Source: Mediterranea massiliensis (GTDB taxonomy: Bacteria > Bacteroidota > Bacteroidia > Bacteroidales > Bacteroidaceae). Taken from it: a DNA stretch of 64,000 nucleotides. Where the stretch lies: the NCBI GenBank assembly GCA_015060695.1, contig SUYA01000003.1:180941-244940 (forward strand). Direction: 5' to 3'. The notes under the pieces were generated by a model. The model saw nothing but the letters and a program-made list of their open reading frames with translations. It was not told where the DNA came from and made no database searches. Below are positions 44,217-52,317 of the stretch, in pieces. A program made the position numbers and the translations under genes. The first letter of the stretch is position 1. Each line of letters opens with the position of its first letter.

Positions 44217-45320
44217 TTAAATACTTTCTTTCAAGGTTTTCCCATCTTCTGTTTTCCAAACAATCCAACCATTGGTGGATGCTCCACAAATTACTTGTGA
44301 TGCAGCACTAGGGGAGTCAAAACAAAAATCTTCCAAAAGACGGTAATTCCCATCTGGTAGTTTTTCGGATTGCTTTATTGCCAGATTACGTGATGTATGA
44401 GCTTTAAATGATGAGCTGATAATAGAAGTAAATATACTGCCTTTTAATACCACCATCTTCCCATTTTTATATATTGCTTTTGCATATACTCCTTTACGGT
44501 TTTTTATTAGAAATATGTTGTCTGTATCAATTCTTTTTGGGGGGACTTGCAATTTAGGAACATAAGGTTTGTTTAAGGATATAGTATCTCCCATATGATA
44601 CCCTTCTATTCTTTTATTCGGAGTTGTTTGTTTGGCGGTGATAAGTGTTGATATGTTCTCTGTGTGATAATCAATTCTAATGCTAAGTTTCTTTAGCTCC
44701 GCATCTATTATCGTGTTGTCAAATCCTTCTGCCAAAAATTTTTCTTTTAGCAATTCCAAAATATTTTGTGAAACTGTTTGAGGAGAAACATATTCTTGAA
44801 TACGTTTTCTGAAATCATTTCGAGCATTTTTCATCCGTAGTTGTTCGATGCAAAAATCTTCAAGTGTTTTTACATCAAAATTATCGTAGGCAAGTAAATT
44901 GCATATTTTCCTTCCCAAAGGGTTGTTTTCTTCTAATTCTATAGTACATACAGAAATTGCATCGTTATCATCTTCGGGAGTATCGTAGTATAATTGAATG
45001 TTTTCGCCAATATATACCCCAAGCGATAATCTTAATCTTCGCATATATGATGAAAGTTGACAGGCTTGTCTTTCATTAAGGGTATTATTGGGCCTTTTAA
45101 TTTCAATGGGTAAAACACGATGATTGTCTTTGTTCAAGACAATGTCAGGTATTAAAGTTTTTGAAGCTCCGTTAGGTAATGAAGGACGAGATTCTATTCC
45201 GTCAAACCAACCTAAAATCTGGAGTTGACATTCTATTGTATCTTGATATGTATCTTCGTCAACATTCTTTTGCTTACTCCTACATAAGTTCTTTACTATT
45301 GTGTTCCACCGATTTTCCAT
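44217..45320 (-). CDS. Orphan HsdR-N-type nuclease with DUF4357 domain
   Basis: A 367-residue protein. Residues about 20-150 are a type I restriction R-subunit N-terminal nuclease fold (PD-(D/E)xK): Asp59 in LIPDIVL, Glu73-x-Lys75 in PIEIKRP, then Gln88-x3-Tyr92 (QLSSY), the QxxxY motif of HsdR nucleases. The C-terminal about 90 residues (YAKAIYKNGKMVVLKGSIFT, LPDGNYRLLEDFCFDSPSAA) fit DUF4357, a domain found behind methyltransferases and GIY-YIG nucleases. There is no helicase part and no hsdM/hsdS near it. Codons are clearly A/T-richer than in the neighbours, which suggests transfer. A role in defence is likely but unproven. Confidence 0.8.
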   Translation of the reverse strand: MENRWNTIVKNLCRSKQKNVDEDTYQDTIECQLQILGWFDGIESRPSLPNGASKTLIPDIVLNKDNHRVLPIEIKRPNNTLNERQACQLSSYMRRLRLSLGVYIGENIQLYYDTPEDDNDAISVCTIELEENNPLGRKICNLLAYDNFDVKTLEDFCIEQLRMKNARNDFRKRIQEYVSPQTVSQNILELLKEKFLAEGFDNTIIDAELKKLSIRIDYHTENISTLITAKQTTPNKRIEGYHMGDTISLNKPYVPKLQVPPKRIDTDNIFLIKNRKGVYAKAIYKNGKMVVLKGSIFTSIISSSFKAHTSRNLAIKQSEKLPDGNYRLLEDFCFDSPSAASQVICGASTNGWIVWKTEDGKTLKESI

Positions 45321-45446
45321 TATATCAATTTAAAGTTATTTTTTGAATGCAAAGGTACGAATATATTATTTTGATACAAATGTTAGCCTTTGTTGTAATT
45401 GCTACTTTTTTAATATGTTCAATATTTCCTCTTTACTATTAAGCTG

Positions 45447-45717
45447 TTAGATTTTTCCTTTTATCTTAATGTAACCTTCTACCGTATCATCATCTATTGG
45501 GTCGAACAGGCTTTTGATAGATACACCCAAAGCTGTTGCCATTTTTTCATGGTATCAAGTCGGGCATTATCATACATTGCTCTGTTTAATGAAGCAGGGT
45601 TAACTCCCATTTCAGATGCAAGGTCTTTCAGCTGTTTCTTCTACTGTTTGCATAATCTCCTTACATCTTTTGCCCACCTTTTCCGTGTTTTCATCCCTTG
45701 ATGCAAATCTAATAATT
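45447..45717 (-). pseudogene. Frameshifted XRE-type HTH regulator
   Basis: Three frames joined in order on the minus strand give one HTH protein: RFASRDENTEKVGKRCKEIM then TVEETAE (45717-45630 region); after a frameshift LKDLASEMGVNPASLNRAMY then DNARLDTMKK; after a second frameshift MATALGVSIKSLFDPIDDD then TVEGYIKIKGKI and stop (TAA at 45449-45447). The middle piece is a lambda-repressor-type HTH. No intact start is left. It stands between the orphan nuclease and the tRNA genes. The rest of the gap 45321-45965 shows no gene I can support. Confidence 0.65.
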
Positions 45718-45929
45718 CTTGCTCGTAGAATCAAATATATTATCAAATAATTAATCTTTATCCAATTACAAAATAGTCTCCTCTACTGATTTTTATTTAT
45801 CTTACGTACATTGAAACCTATGCGTCTGAAAACGATTGAATGAACAGCAATAGTTTCTTTAATAAATTGTGGAAGTATTCTTAATAAATTCTTTTGCCCT
45901 TTATTAAGGGAATGAGGGAATAAACTAAA

Positions 45930-45962
45930 AAAACAGCAACCGAATTATATCGACTGCTGTTT
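45930..45962 (-). terminator. Terminator after tRNA-Pro
   Basis: On the minus strand AAACAGCA (45962-45955) pairs with TGCTGTTT (45938-45931 and on), with a 16-nt loop, and continues into a run of U. It lies directly after the tRNA-Pro 3' end. Confidence 0.65.
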
Positions 45963-45965
45963 CTG

Positions 45966-46038
45966 TCGGAAAGAGGCGACTCGAACGCCCGACCCCTACG
46001 TCCCGAACGTAGTGCGCTACCAACTGCGCTACTTTCCG
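45966..46038 (-). tRNA. tRNA-Pro (anticodon CGG)
   Basis: A 73-nt cloverleaf: acceptor stem CGGAAAG/CTTTCCG, D-loop with AGTTGGTA, anticodon stem CTACG/CGTAG with loop TTCGGGA (anticodon CGG, codon CCG), T-loop TTCGAGT, discriminator A. CCA is not encoded. It is 14 nt downstream of tRNA-Phe and probably on the same transcript. Confidence 0.93.
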
Positions 46039-46052
46039 ATTGCTTACGCAAG

Positions 46053-46125
46053 TGGTGCCACCAGGAATCGAACCGGGGACACAAGGATTTTCAGTCCTTT
46101 GCTCTACCAACTGAGCTATGGCACC
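46053..46125 (-). tRNA. tRNA-Phe (anticodon GAA)
   Basis: A 73-nt cloverleaf: acceptor stem GGTGCCA/TGGCACC, D-arm GCTCAGTTGGTAGAGC, anticodon loop CTGAAAA (GAA), T-arm CCCGGTTCGATTCCTGG with loop TTCGATT, discriminator A. CCA is not encoded. First in the Phe-Pro pair. Confidence 0.95.
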
Positions 46126-46243
46126 TTTCGGGTTTGCGGGTGCAAAGATAGATAGTTTTTTTGATACTACAAGGATTTTCAGCTAATTTTATTTTAAAAG
46201 GATGGTTTTCGCTTTGCGGTAACTCTATTTGCTGTTTTTTCAG

Positions 46244-46251
46244 TAAGTTTG
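46244..46251 (+). promoter_or_regulatory. -7 box upstream of the CvfB-like gene
   Basis: TAAGTTTG matches the TAnnTTTG consensus and lies 19 nt before the ATG at 46271. No clear -33 element. Confidence 0.45.
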
Positions 46252-46270
46252 TGCCCAAAGAAGTAAAACT

Positions 46271-47104
46271 ATGAGTATAGAACTGGGAAAATATAATACC
46301 TTAAAGGTGGTAAAGGCCGTCGATTTTGGCCTTTATCTGGATGGTGGCGAAGAGGGAGAAATCTTATTGCCCCAACGATATGTGCCTGTTGGTTGCCAAG
46401 CGGGAGATGAGTTGAATGTATTTCTTTACCTTGACCAAGGAGAGCGGCTGATAGCTACTACGCAGACTCCTTTGGTGCAGGTGGGACAATTTGCCTTTCT
46501 CGAAGTGGCTTGGATTAATCAATATGGGGCCTTTCTTCATTGGGGATTGATGAAGGACCTTTTTGTCCCTTTCAGTGAACAGAAGCAGAAGATGCAAGTA
46601 GGCAGAAAATACATGGTGCATGCCCATCTGGATGAAGAGAGCTTCCGCATTGTGGCTTCTGCTAAGGTAGAGCGTTACCTTTCGAAAGATACTTCGGCTT
46701 ATACCGTTGGGCAAGAGGTGGAAATATTGGTGTGGCAAAAGACCGACCTCGGCTTTAAAGTCATCATTGAGCATGCTTGTGCCGGATTACTTTATGATAA
46801 CGAAATCTTCCAACCGTTACCTGTTGGCATGACTTTGAAAGCTTATATTAAACAGGTACGTCCCGATGGCAAGATAGACCTCTGTCTGCAACGGCCGGGC
46901 AGGGAGACGGTGGACGATTTTGCCGAGCAACTGTTGCAACACCTTCAAGCCCAGGGAGGCTTTACACCGTTGCATGACAAAAGTCCGGCTGAGGAAATCT
47001 ATGCCCTTTTTGGCGTTAGTAAGAAGGTCTTTAAAAAAGCTGTGGGCGATCTTTATAAGAAACGTCTTATTGTATTGGAACCGAACGGTATCCGCTTGGC
47101 GTGA
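46271..47104 (+). CDS. S1-like RNA-binding protein, CvfB/YitL family
   Basis: A 277-residue cytoplasmic protein built of tandem S1-type OB folds and a C-terminal winged helix. The first S1 fold is YNTLKVVKAVDFGLYLDGGE in the first 26 residues, the second is LEVAWINQYGAFLHWGLMKD near 80, and the third is VGQEVEILVWQKTDLGFKV. The winged helix comes last (YALFGVSKKVFKKAVGDLYK). This order is that of CvfB (Staphylococcus) and YitL. The family binds RNA and affects expression of exported or virulence factors in Firmicutes; the role in Bacteroidota is not known to me. It is a single-gene unit with its own terminator. Confidence 0.88.
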   Translation: MSIELGKYNTLKVVKAVDFGLYLDGGEEGEILLPQRYVPVGCQAGDELNVFLYLDQGERLIATTQTPLVQVGQFAFLEVAWINQYGAFLHWGLMKDLFVPFSEQKQKMQVGRKYMVHAHLDEESFRIVASAKVERYLSKDTSAYTVGQEVEILVWQKTDLGFKVIIEHACAGLLYDNEIFQPLPVGMTLKAYIKQVRPDGKIDLCLQRPGRETVDDFAEQLLQHLQAQGGFTPLHDKSPAEEIYALFGVSKKVFKKAVGDLYKKRLIVLEPNGIRLA

Positions 47105-47152
47105 GATGTAAATAGGGAAATCCCTCTTTGAATTAGGGATTCCCCTATCAAT

Positions 47153-47199
47153 AATTAGGAGAAAACTATTTTGTATGAATTAGTTTTCTCCTAATTTTG
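47153..47199 (+). terminator. Terminator of the CvfB-like gene, overlapping the next promoter
   Basis: AATTAGGAGAAAACTA (47153-47168) pairs perfectly over 16 bp with 47181-47196. The loop and right arm also hold TTTG (47170-47173) and, 18 nt on, TAATTTTG (47192-47199), a good -33/-7 pair for the gene at 47250. A weaker inverted repeat of GGGAATCCC type lies just upstream (47114-47143). Confidence 0.65.
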
Positions 47200-47249
47200 T
47201 ATCAACGAAACAGATAATCAAATTGTATAACTCTAAAAAGCGCACTATT

Positions 47250-48194
47250 ATGAAGAGATTAACATGGATACTGGTTGCATTGTTTACAGGTATAGTTACC
47301 TGCAATGCCGGAATGAGCAAGAGCCGTGTGCGAAAAGAAAGCCGTTTCCTTACAGACAAGATGGCCTATGAATTGAGATTGACTACTGCCCAATATGATG
47401 ATGTATATGAGATAAACTACGATTTTATCTACAATGTTCGCAATCTGATGGACGAAGTTATTCGGGGATACTCTTGGGCATTAGACGAATATTACGATTA
47501 CCTTGATATTCGAAACGACGATCTTCGTTGGGTACTTAGTGCACGCCAATATCATGAAATGATGGATTTGGATTATTTCTATCGTCCGATTTATGTGGAA
47601 AACAATCGTTGGACATTCCGCATCTATTTGCGATACACCAATTTTAATCATTTTTACTTCCCCAAACCTCATCATTATAAGAGCTATGTAGGTGGTCATT
47701 TCCGTCACCATTGGGGTGGACAAAGTTACTATGCCAATCGCCACAAAGAGATTCATCATCATCCGGCACCGGCACCTATCCGTAAGAATGAAGTGACCTA
47801 TCGCACTAGCCGTAAAAGTGATTTTGGTACGATAACTATCCGCCCAAATAGTGACAAGCGTGAGCAGAAGCCTGCTACATCGCGTCGTTCCACCACCAGA
47901 CACGACGATGTTTATACGATTCCTTCTTCCGATAAAAAAAGTACTCGTCGTGAAGCAACTGACAGTCGGCGTACCTCGACCACTACTTCCAAATCGAATT
48001 CTGCAGACAAGGCGGTAAGGGATAGTGGAAGTAAGAACAATACCACTCGTCGTACCACATCTACTTCTACTACCCGTAGCACCGATTCCACTATACGTAG
48101 CAGCAGTAATAGCAGCGGAAGCAGTCGAAGCACAACTACCTCAACGGGCAGTAGTCGCACCTCCTCTTCTTCCTCATCGCGTAGAAGCCGATAA
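47250..48194 (+). CDS. Exported protein with Ser/Thr/Arg-rich tail, function unknown
   Basis: A 314-residue protein from the ATG at 47250 (MKRLTWILVALFTGIVTCNA signal peptide); the ATG at 47223 would put charged residues before the signal. Residues 25-140 are a helical, Tyr/Asp-rich domain (KESRFLTDKMAYELRLT, YDDVYEINYDFIYNVRN, WALDEYYDYLDIRNDDLRW), seen in other Bacteroides hypothetical proteins as far as I recall. His-rich residues follow (about 148-180), and the last about 100 residues are almost only Ser, Thr, Arg, Lys and Asp. The tail may bind polyanions such as LPS or peptidoglycan (inference). No family name can be given with certainty. Confidence 0.7.
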   Translation: MKRLTWILVALFTGIVTCNAGMSKSRVRKESRFLTDKMAYELRLTTAQYDDVYEINYDFIYNVRNLMDEVIRGYSWALDEYYDYLDIRNDDLRWVLSARQYHEMMDLDYFYRPIYVENNRWTFRIYLRYTNFNHFYFPKPHHYKSYVGGHFRHHWGGQSYYANRHKEIHHHPAPAPIRKNEVTYRTSRKSDFGTITIRPNSDKREQKPATSRRSTTRHDDVYTIPSSDKKSTRREATDSRRTSTTTSKSNSADKAVRDSGSKNNTTRRTTSTSTTRSTDSTIRSSSNSSGSSRSTTTSTGSSRTSSSSSSRRSR

Positions 48195-48227
48195 TGATGA
48201 TATATACAGACTTGACTGACTATTGAA

Positions 48228-48277
48228 AAAGAGCGATGCTACTCACAATATGTGGGAAGCATCGCTCTTTGTTTTTC
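48228..48277. terminator. Bidirectional terminator
   Basis: AAAGAGCGATGCT (48228-48240) pairs perfectly with 48258-48270. T-rich sequence follows on the plus strand (TTTGTTTTT) and A-rich sequence precedes it, so it can end the gene at 47250 as well as read-through from the TolC side. Confidence 0.8.
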
Positions 48278-48281
48278 TTTG

Positions 48282-48337
48282 GAGTTTGTTCGGTACGTGA
48301 ACCGAACAAACTCGGTACACGAACGGAGTTAACTCCG
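48282..48337. repeat. 13-bp hairpin plus GAGTTAACTC palindrome
   Basis: GAGTTTGTTCGGT (48282-48294) pairs perfectly with 48301-48313 around a 6-nt loop; CGGAGTTAACTCCG (48324-48337) follows. Both elements have relatives at 7305-7362, so this is a dispersed intergenic repeat type. It lies between two 3' ends (plus gene at 47250, minus TolC gene). Confidence 0.65.
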
Positions 48338-48452
48338 CTCAGCTGAAGAATAAACATTTCAGACGTCAACAATAAGTCGTTATCTGGTTAGGAAAAGGTA
48401 AGGAGTTTTGCCCTAAAAGATACTATCTAATAGTCGGCATGAATGTTTATTT

Positions 48453-49781
48453 TTACTCAATAGCTTTTCCTTTATAGAAGTCCAGTATCTTGCTGCGGAA
48501 CAGGTATTCGTACTTGGCTTGCAGTTCGTCGCTTTGTGCCCGCATCAGGCTTTGCTTGGCTTCGTTGTACTCCACGGCATTAGCTTTGCCGTTTTCGTAT
48601 TTTTCGCTCATCAGTCGGAACGACTCGATACCGGCTGTTGCGGCGGCATGACTGCTGCTATACTTGCTTTCGGCCGCTACGGCATTGTACCACGCTTGCT
48701 GAATCTCTTTGTAGAGTGTTTTCTTGCTTTCAGAGAGTTGCAGGGCGTAATTGTCTCGTTGAAGACGAGCCGTACGAACTCGATTGCGGGTACTGAAACG
48801 ATTGAAAATGGGGATGCTGAGGCTGAGACCGACGTACTTGTTGAAATTATCGCCCATCTGTTGTCTGAAGGTGCGGTTGATAGTGGAGTAGTAATTGGTA
48901 CCCAAACTTCCATTAAGATTGAGTTGTGGATAGTAAGCGCTTTGAGCTATACGGATGGTGTGCTTGCTACCTTCCAATCGGTATTGAGCGGCTTGAATGC
49001 TTGGTTTGTTTAGTAGTGCGGTTTGGTAGATGTCGTCGGGAGGTGTCAGTTTTTGTAGCTCGAACGAGGTGTCGGGGGCTTCCAATAAGAATCCTTCGGG
49101 TGACTCTAACTCAATGAGTTGGCTCAAGTCGAGCAGAGCCAAGTCGTAGCTGTTGCGGGCCTGTACGGCTGTCATGCGGTCTTGAGCCACTCTGGCTTTG
49201 GCTTCGGCTACGTCGGCCGCCGATGCCTTCCCCATTTCGGCCAAACGACTGATGCGTGCTTGTTGTTGCAGGCTCAATTCTATTTGCGCTTCGGCTACTT
49301 GTTGCAGTTCTTGATTGAACAGTACTTGCAGATAGGCGGAAGCTACATTGATGGCAATGTCTTCTTGTGCTTTGGCCAAATCGGCCATGGCGGCTTTCAA
49401 GTTTAGCTTGGCCAAGGCATATTGATTGGGCAGTTGCAGACCGGTAAATAGAGGAATGCTGGTGCTTAGGTTTAGGTTAGTGCCGTGGCTACTGGTGTTG
49501 ACATAGACGGTAGAGTAGTCACCGGTATCTTCATTCTTTACGGCGGTTTGGCTGCGACCCCAATTCCAACTTTGTCCGGCCGATCCGTTCAAGTTTGGCA
49601 GACGTGCCCATTTAGCAGTGTTGGCTTCTATGGCACTTTGCTCTACGGCATTGGCCGTGCGGCGGATGTTGATGTTGTGCTCAATGGCATAGTCGATACA
49701 TCTGCGCAGACTCCATTTTTCTTGAGCACTTGTTGCAATGCTCGTTATCAAGAGTAGTAAATGTAATATTGTTTGTTTCAT
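48453..49781 (-). CDS. TolC-family outer-membrane efflux protein
   Basis: A 442-residue protein with a signal peptide (MKQTILHLLLLITSIATSAQ) and the repeated long helices of TolC/OprM channels (SLRRCIDYAIEHNINIRRTA at the start, AYLQVLFNQELQQVAEAQIE, KLTPPDDIYQTALLNKPSIQ, AWYNAVAAESKYSSSHAAAT). It would form the outer-membrane exit duct. It is the last gene of a five-gene minus-strand operon: ATPase, permease, permease, adaptor, TolC. It is 41 nt after the adaptor gene, and a hairpin sits in that gap. Confidence 0.92.
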   Translation of the reverse strand: MKQTILHLLLLITSIATSAQEKWSLRRCIDYAIEHNINIRRTANAVEQSAIEANTAKWARLPNLNGSAGQSWNWGRSQTAVKNEDTGDYSTVYVNTSSHGTNLNLSTSIPLFTGLQLPNQYALAKLNLKAAMADLAKAQEDIAINVASAYLQVLFNQELQQVAEAQIELSLQQQARISRLAEMGKASAADVAEAKARVAQDRMTAVQARNSYDLALLDLSQLIELESPEGFLLEAPDTSFELQKLTPPDDIYQTALLNKPSIQAAQYRLEGSKHTIRIAQSAYYPQLNLNGSLGTNYYSTINRTFRQQMGDNFNKYVGLSLSIPIFNRFSTRNRVRTARLQRDNYALQLSESKKTLYKEIQQAWYNAVAAESKYSSSHAAATAGIESFRLMSEKYENGKANAVEYNEAKQSLMRAQSDELQAKYEYLFRSKILDFYKGKAIE

Positions 49782-49799
49782 GTTAGTAACTGATTAGTA

Positions 49800-49834
49800 G
49801 TTAGTGATTAGCGTTTAGTGTTTTAATCACTAAC
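49800..49834 (-). other. Hairpin at the adaptor-TolC junction
   Basis: GTTAGTGATTA (49800-49810) and TAATCACTAAC (49824-49834) form a perfect 11-bp stem that includes the stop codon of the adaptor gene. The TTAGTG unit is the same as in the hairpin at 52269-52316, so two of the operon's gaps carry related structures. Confidence 0.55.
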
Positions 49835-50923
49835 AACGTTACCGCGAATGCGATCGTTGGTAGTGATGCCACTCTTTACGGCAATCTTGATGCCGTCGCT
49901 CATACCCACTTCGATTTGTTGACGGCGGAATTGTTGAGGTTGTTCGGTTGTAAGCAGATAGACAAAGGTGCTATCGCCACTGAATTCAACACATCCTTCG
50001 GGTACGGTCAGGGTTTGTGGTAGTCGTTCCAACACAATTTCAGCATTTGCCGAGTAGCCACTGCGAATCATTACACTGTCGGGAGCACTGAGAGCCGCTT
50101 TTATCTCAAACTGGTTGGCACCGTTTTCTTCTACTCCCTTGGGCGAGATGTATTCCAGTAGGGCATCAAAACTTAGGTTCTGTAAAGCACCGATAGTTAG
50201 TTTCACCGGCATATTTTCGTGAATTCGTCCTACTTCGGTTTCGTCTATGTTGCCTCGGAAAATGAGGTCGTTCATGTTGGCCACAGTAGCAATGGTAGTA
50301 CCATCGTTGAAAGTGTTGCTCATGATTACCGAGTTTCCTACTTTGATTGGGATGTCTAATATCAATCCATCAATGGTGCTGCGAATCAGCGTGCTGCTGA
50401 ACGAGGCGTTACTTTGGGTAATCCCCTCTTTAATGATTTGCAGGTTATCTTTGGCAGTTTGCAGTTCTTCGCGAGCTTGTTTTACGCTGACTTCGCCTTT
50501 TTCAAATTCTTCGCGACTGATGAGCTGCTCTTCGTAGAGTTGCTTGATGCGGCTGAAGTCGGTTTCAGCTTGTCGGGCACTAATCTCGGCCAAGCGTAGG
50601 CGGCTTTCTGCACTATTCAGTTGGCCCAGTTCGGGAATTACTTTCACCTTGGCAATGACTTCACCAGCCTTTACTTGTTCGCCTGCCTCTTTATAAACCT
50701 CGGCAATGATGCCCGAAATCTGAGGTTTGATAAGAACTTCGTCTCGTGGCTCAATCTTGCCGGTGGCCACGGTAGTTTTCTCTAAATCGGTTACTTCGGG
50801 AGTCACGATTTCGTAAACTATGGTTTCGGGCAGCGATTTCTGGTATAAGAATACGAAAGTCCAGATGAAAAGGAATGCAATCAACAGCAATCCAGCAATT
50901 TTAAAAAACTTTTTTGTTTTCAT
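49823..50923 (-). CDS. Periplasmic adaptor (membrane fusion protein), MacA/HlyD type
   Basis: A 366-residue adaptor with one N-terminal membrane segment (FKIAGLLLIAFLFIWTFVFLY). Then come the barrel-sandwich hybrid halves (TGKIEPRDEVLIKPQISG and IDGLILDIPIKVGNSV) around a coiled-coil hairpin of about residues 100-170 (LAEISARQAETDFSRIKQLY, QAREELQTAKDNLQII). A beta-barrel domain and the membrane-proximal domain end the protein. It links the MacB-like permeases with TolC. Overall length and order are those of MacA. Confidence 0.92.
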   Translation of the reverse strand: MKTKKFFKIAGLLLIAFLFIWTFVFLYQKSLPETIVYEIVTPEVTDLEKTTVATGKIEPRDEVLIKPQISGIIAEVYKEAGEQVKAGEVIAKVKVIPELGQLNSAESRLRLAEISARQAETDFSRIKQLYEEQLISREEFEKGEVSVKQAREELQTAKDNLQIIKEGITQSNASFSSTLIRSTIDGLILDIPIKVGNSVIMSNTFNDGTTIATVANMNDLIFRGNIDETEVGRIHENMPVKLTIGALQNLSFDALLEYISPKGVEENGANQFEIKAALSAPDSVMIRSGYSANAEIVLERLPQTLTVPEGCVEFSGDSTFVYLLTTEQPQQFRRQQIEVGMSDGIKIAVKSGITTNDRIRGNVVSD

Positions 50924-50968
50924 TGTTTATGATTTTAGTTTATTATTTTTCTGTTAACTCTATCAGTT

Positions 50969-52210
50969 CTATTCATCTCGTATGGCATCTATTGGTTTGA
51001 TGGCCATGGCACGGTAGGCTGGTGCCAATCCTGCTAAAATTCCTAAAGCTATCAGTAATAAGCAGGTGCCAATGGCAGTACCAAAGGATACTTGATAGTG
51101 GATGCTGATGTCTCCTGCATCGTTGGCGGCTCTTTCTATGATGTTCAGCACAAATACAGCCAACGAAATTCCCCCCATACCTGCAACAGAGGTCAGTACC
51201 ATGCTCTCCGAAAGGATTTGTTGTAAGATGTCTTTAGGTTGTGCACCGATGGCTCGCCTGATGCCAATCTCGGTAGTACGCTCGCGAACGGTCACCATCA
51301 TGATGTTGCTCACTCCGATGATACCGGCCAATAGAGTGCCCAGGCCAACCATCCACGTCAGAATGCTGATACCAATGAATAGGTTATCGACCATTGAGAA
51401 GAGGGCTTCCGCATCGATTAGCATGATGGCTTGTTTGTCATCGGGATGAATGTAGTGAGTTTCTTTAATGACACGCTCTACATCGGTTGTAATGTTACTT
51501 ACTTTGTAACCGGGCTTCATGATGAAACAGAGTACATGGATCTTATTACCCACATTATACGCCTTTTGCATGGTAGTGAATGGTATGGATACTGATTCAG
51601 AGGAACTTCCGTTTATGCTTATATTTCCTTCGGACGAGCACATACCTATGATTTGATAATAGATATTGTTAACCCGAATGTATTTGCCACAAGGATCTTC
51701 GCCACTGGTGAAAAGACTTTCGTACACTCGTTTCCCAATGACACACACCTTGCGTGCTTCGCGAATATCTACATCATTAATGAAACGCCCATAGGTCATT
51801 TCTTGGTGCTCTATTTGTTCGTAATTGGGATATAGCCCTTTGACACTACATTCATATTTGTTTTCTCCATAGACTGCAGTCTGTCCCCAACGTGAAATGG
51901 AAGGGGTAGCCATTTCAACACCTTCTATGGTGGCCACTCGTTTTACGTCGGCTAACTCTAAATCCCACCAACGGCCTTTTCGAAATCCTTTATAGGCTTC
52001 ACTGGTACGCTGTGATGCTACAAAGCCGGAGTTGGTGGCAAACCCCTCAAAGTTTGATTTCATCTCTTCGCGTAGGCCCTTGGCACCACCTATCAGTGCT
52101 ACCAACATGAATATGCCCCAGAATACGCCGAAGGCTGTAAGTAGACTTCGTGTCTTATTTCGGGTAATGGTTACGAGGATTTCCTCGAATGTATCTCTGT
52201 CTATTTTCAC
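50969..52210 (-). CDS. MacB-like ABC permease (second of two)
   Basis: A 413-residue permease without an ATPase domain: one N-terminal membrane helix (RSLLTAFGVFWGIFMLVALIGG), a large periplasmic MacB_PCD domain (about 45-270), and three C-terminal helices of FtsX type (MVGLGTLLAGIIGVSNIMMV, TSVAGMGGISLAVFVLNIIE, LLLIALGILAGLAPAYRAM). The conserved RERTTEIGIRRAIGAQPKDI loop lies between helices 2 and 3. Two different permeases in a row suggest a heterodimer with the ATPase at 53568. The exported substrate is unknown: macrolides, peptides or lipoproteins are known for the family. Confidence 0.92.
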   Translation of the reverse strand: MKIDRDTFEEILVTITRNKTRSLLTAFGVFWGIFMLVALIGGAKGLREEMKSNFEGFATNSGFVASQRTSEAYKGFRKGRWWDLELADVKRVATIEGVEMATPSISRWGQTAVYGENKYECSVKGLYPNYEQIEHQEMTYGRFINDVDIREARKVCVIGKRVYESLFTSGEDPCGKYIRVNNIYYQIIGMCSSEGNISINGSSSESVSIPFTTMQKAYNVGNKIHVLCFIMKPGYKVSNITTDVERVIKETHYIHPDDKQAIMLIDAEALFSMVDNLFIGISILTWMVGLGTLLAGIIGVSNIMMVTVRERTTEIGIRRAIGAQPKDILQQILSESMVLTSVAGMGGISLAVFVLNIIERAANDAGDISIHYQVSFGTAIGTCLLLIALGILAGLAPAYRAMAIKPIDAIRDE

Positions 52211-52268
52211 CTTATTTAAAGTTAAGTGTTAAGTGTTGAGTGATTATTTTGTTGTTGGTGGTTTGTGG

Positions 52269-52316
52269 TTAGTGTTTAGTGTTTAGTGTCATTTATCACT
52301 AAACACTAAACACTAA
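52269..52316 (-). other. 20-bp perfect hairpin between the two permease genes
   Basis: TTAGTGTTTAGTGTTTAGTG (52269-52288) pairs at every position with 52297-52316; the loop is 8 nt. The arm is made of 7-nt TTTAGTG units, and shorter copies (TTAAGTGTTGAGTG) extend upstream to 52220. It starts 2 nt after the stop codon of the first permease gene (in transcription order) and has no T-run, so it may protect or process mRNA rather than terminate it. Confidence 0.65.
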
Positions 52317-52317
52317 T

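Noticed and set aside
44006..45320. Retron-like system (RNA element plus effector)
   Set aside because: No reverse transcriptase is present near the RNA-like element; the only protein is the HsdR-type nuclease.
45881..46110. Minus-strand frames of 61-67 codons over the tRNA genes
   Set aside because: They are translations of tRNA-Phe and tRNA-Pro.
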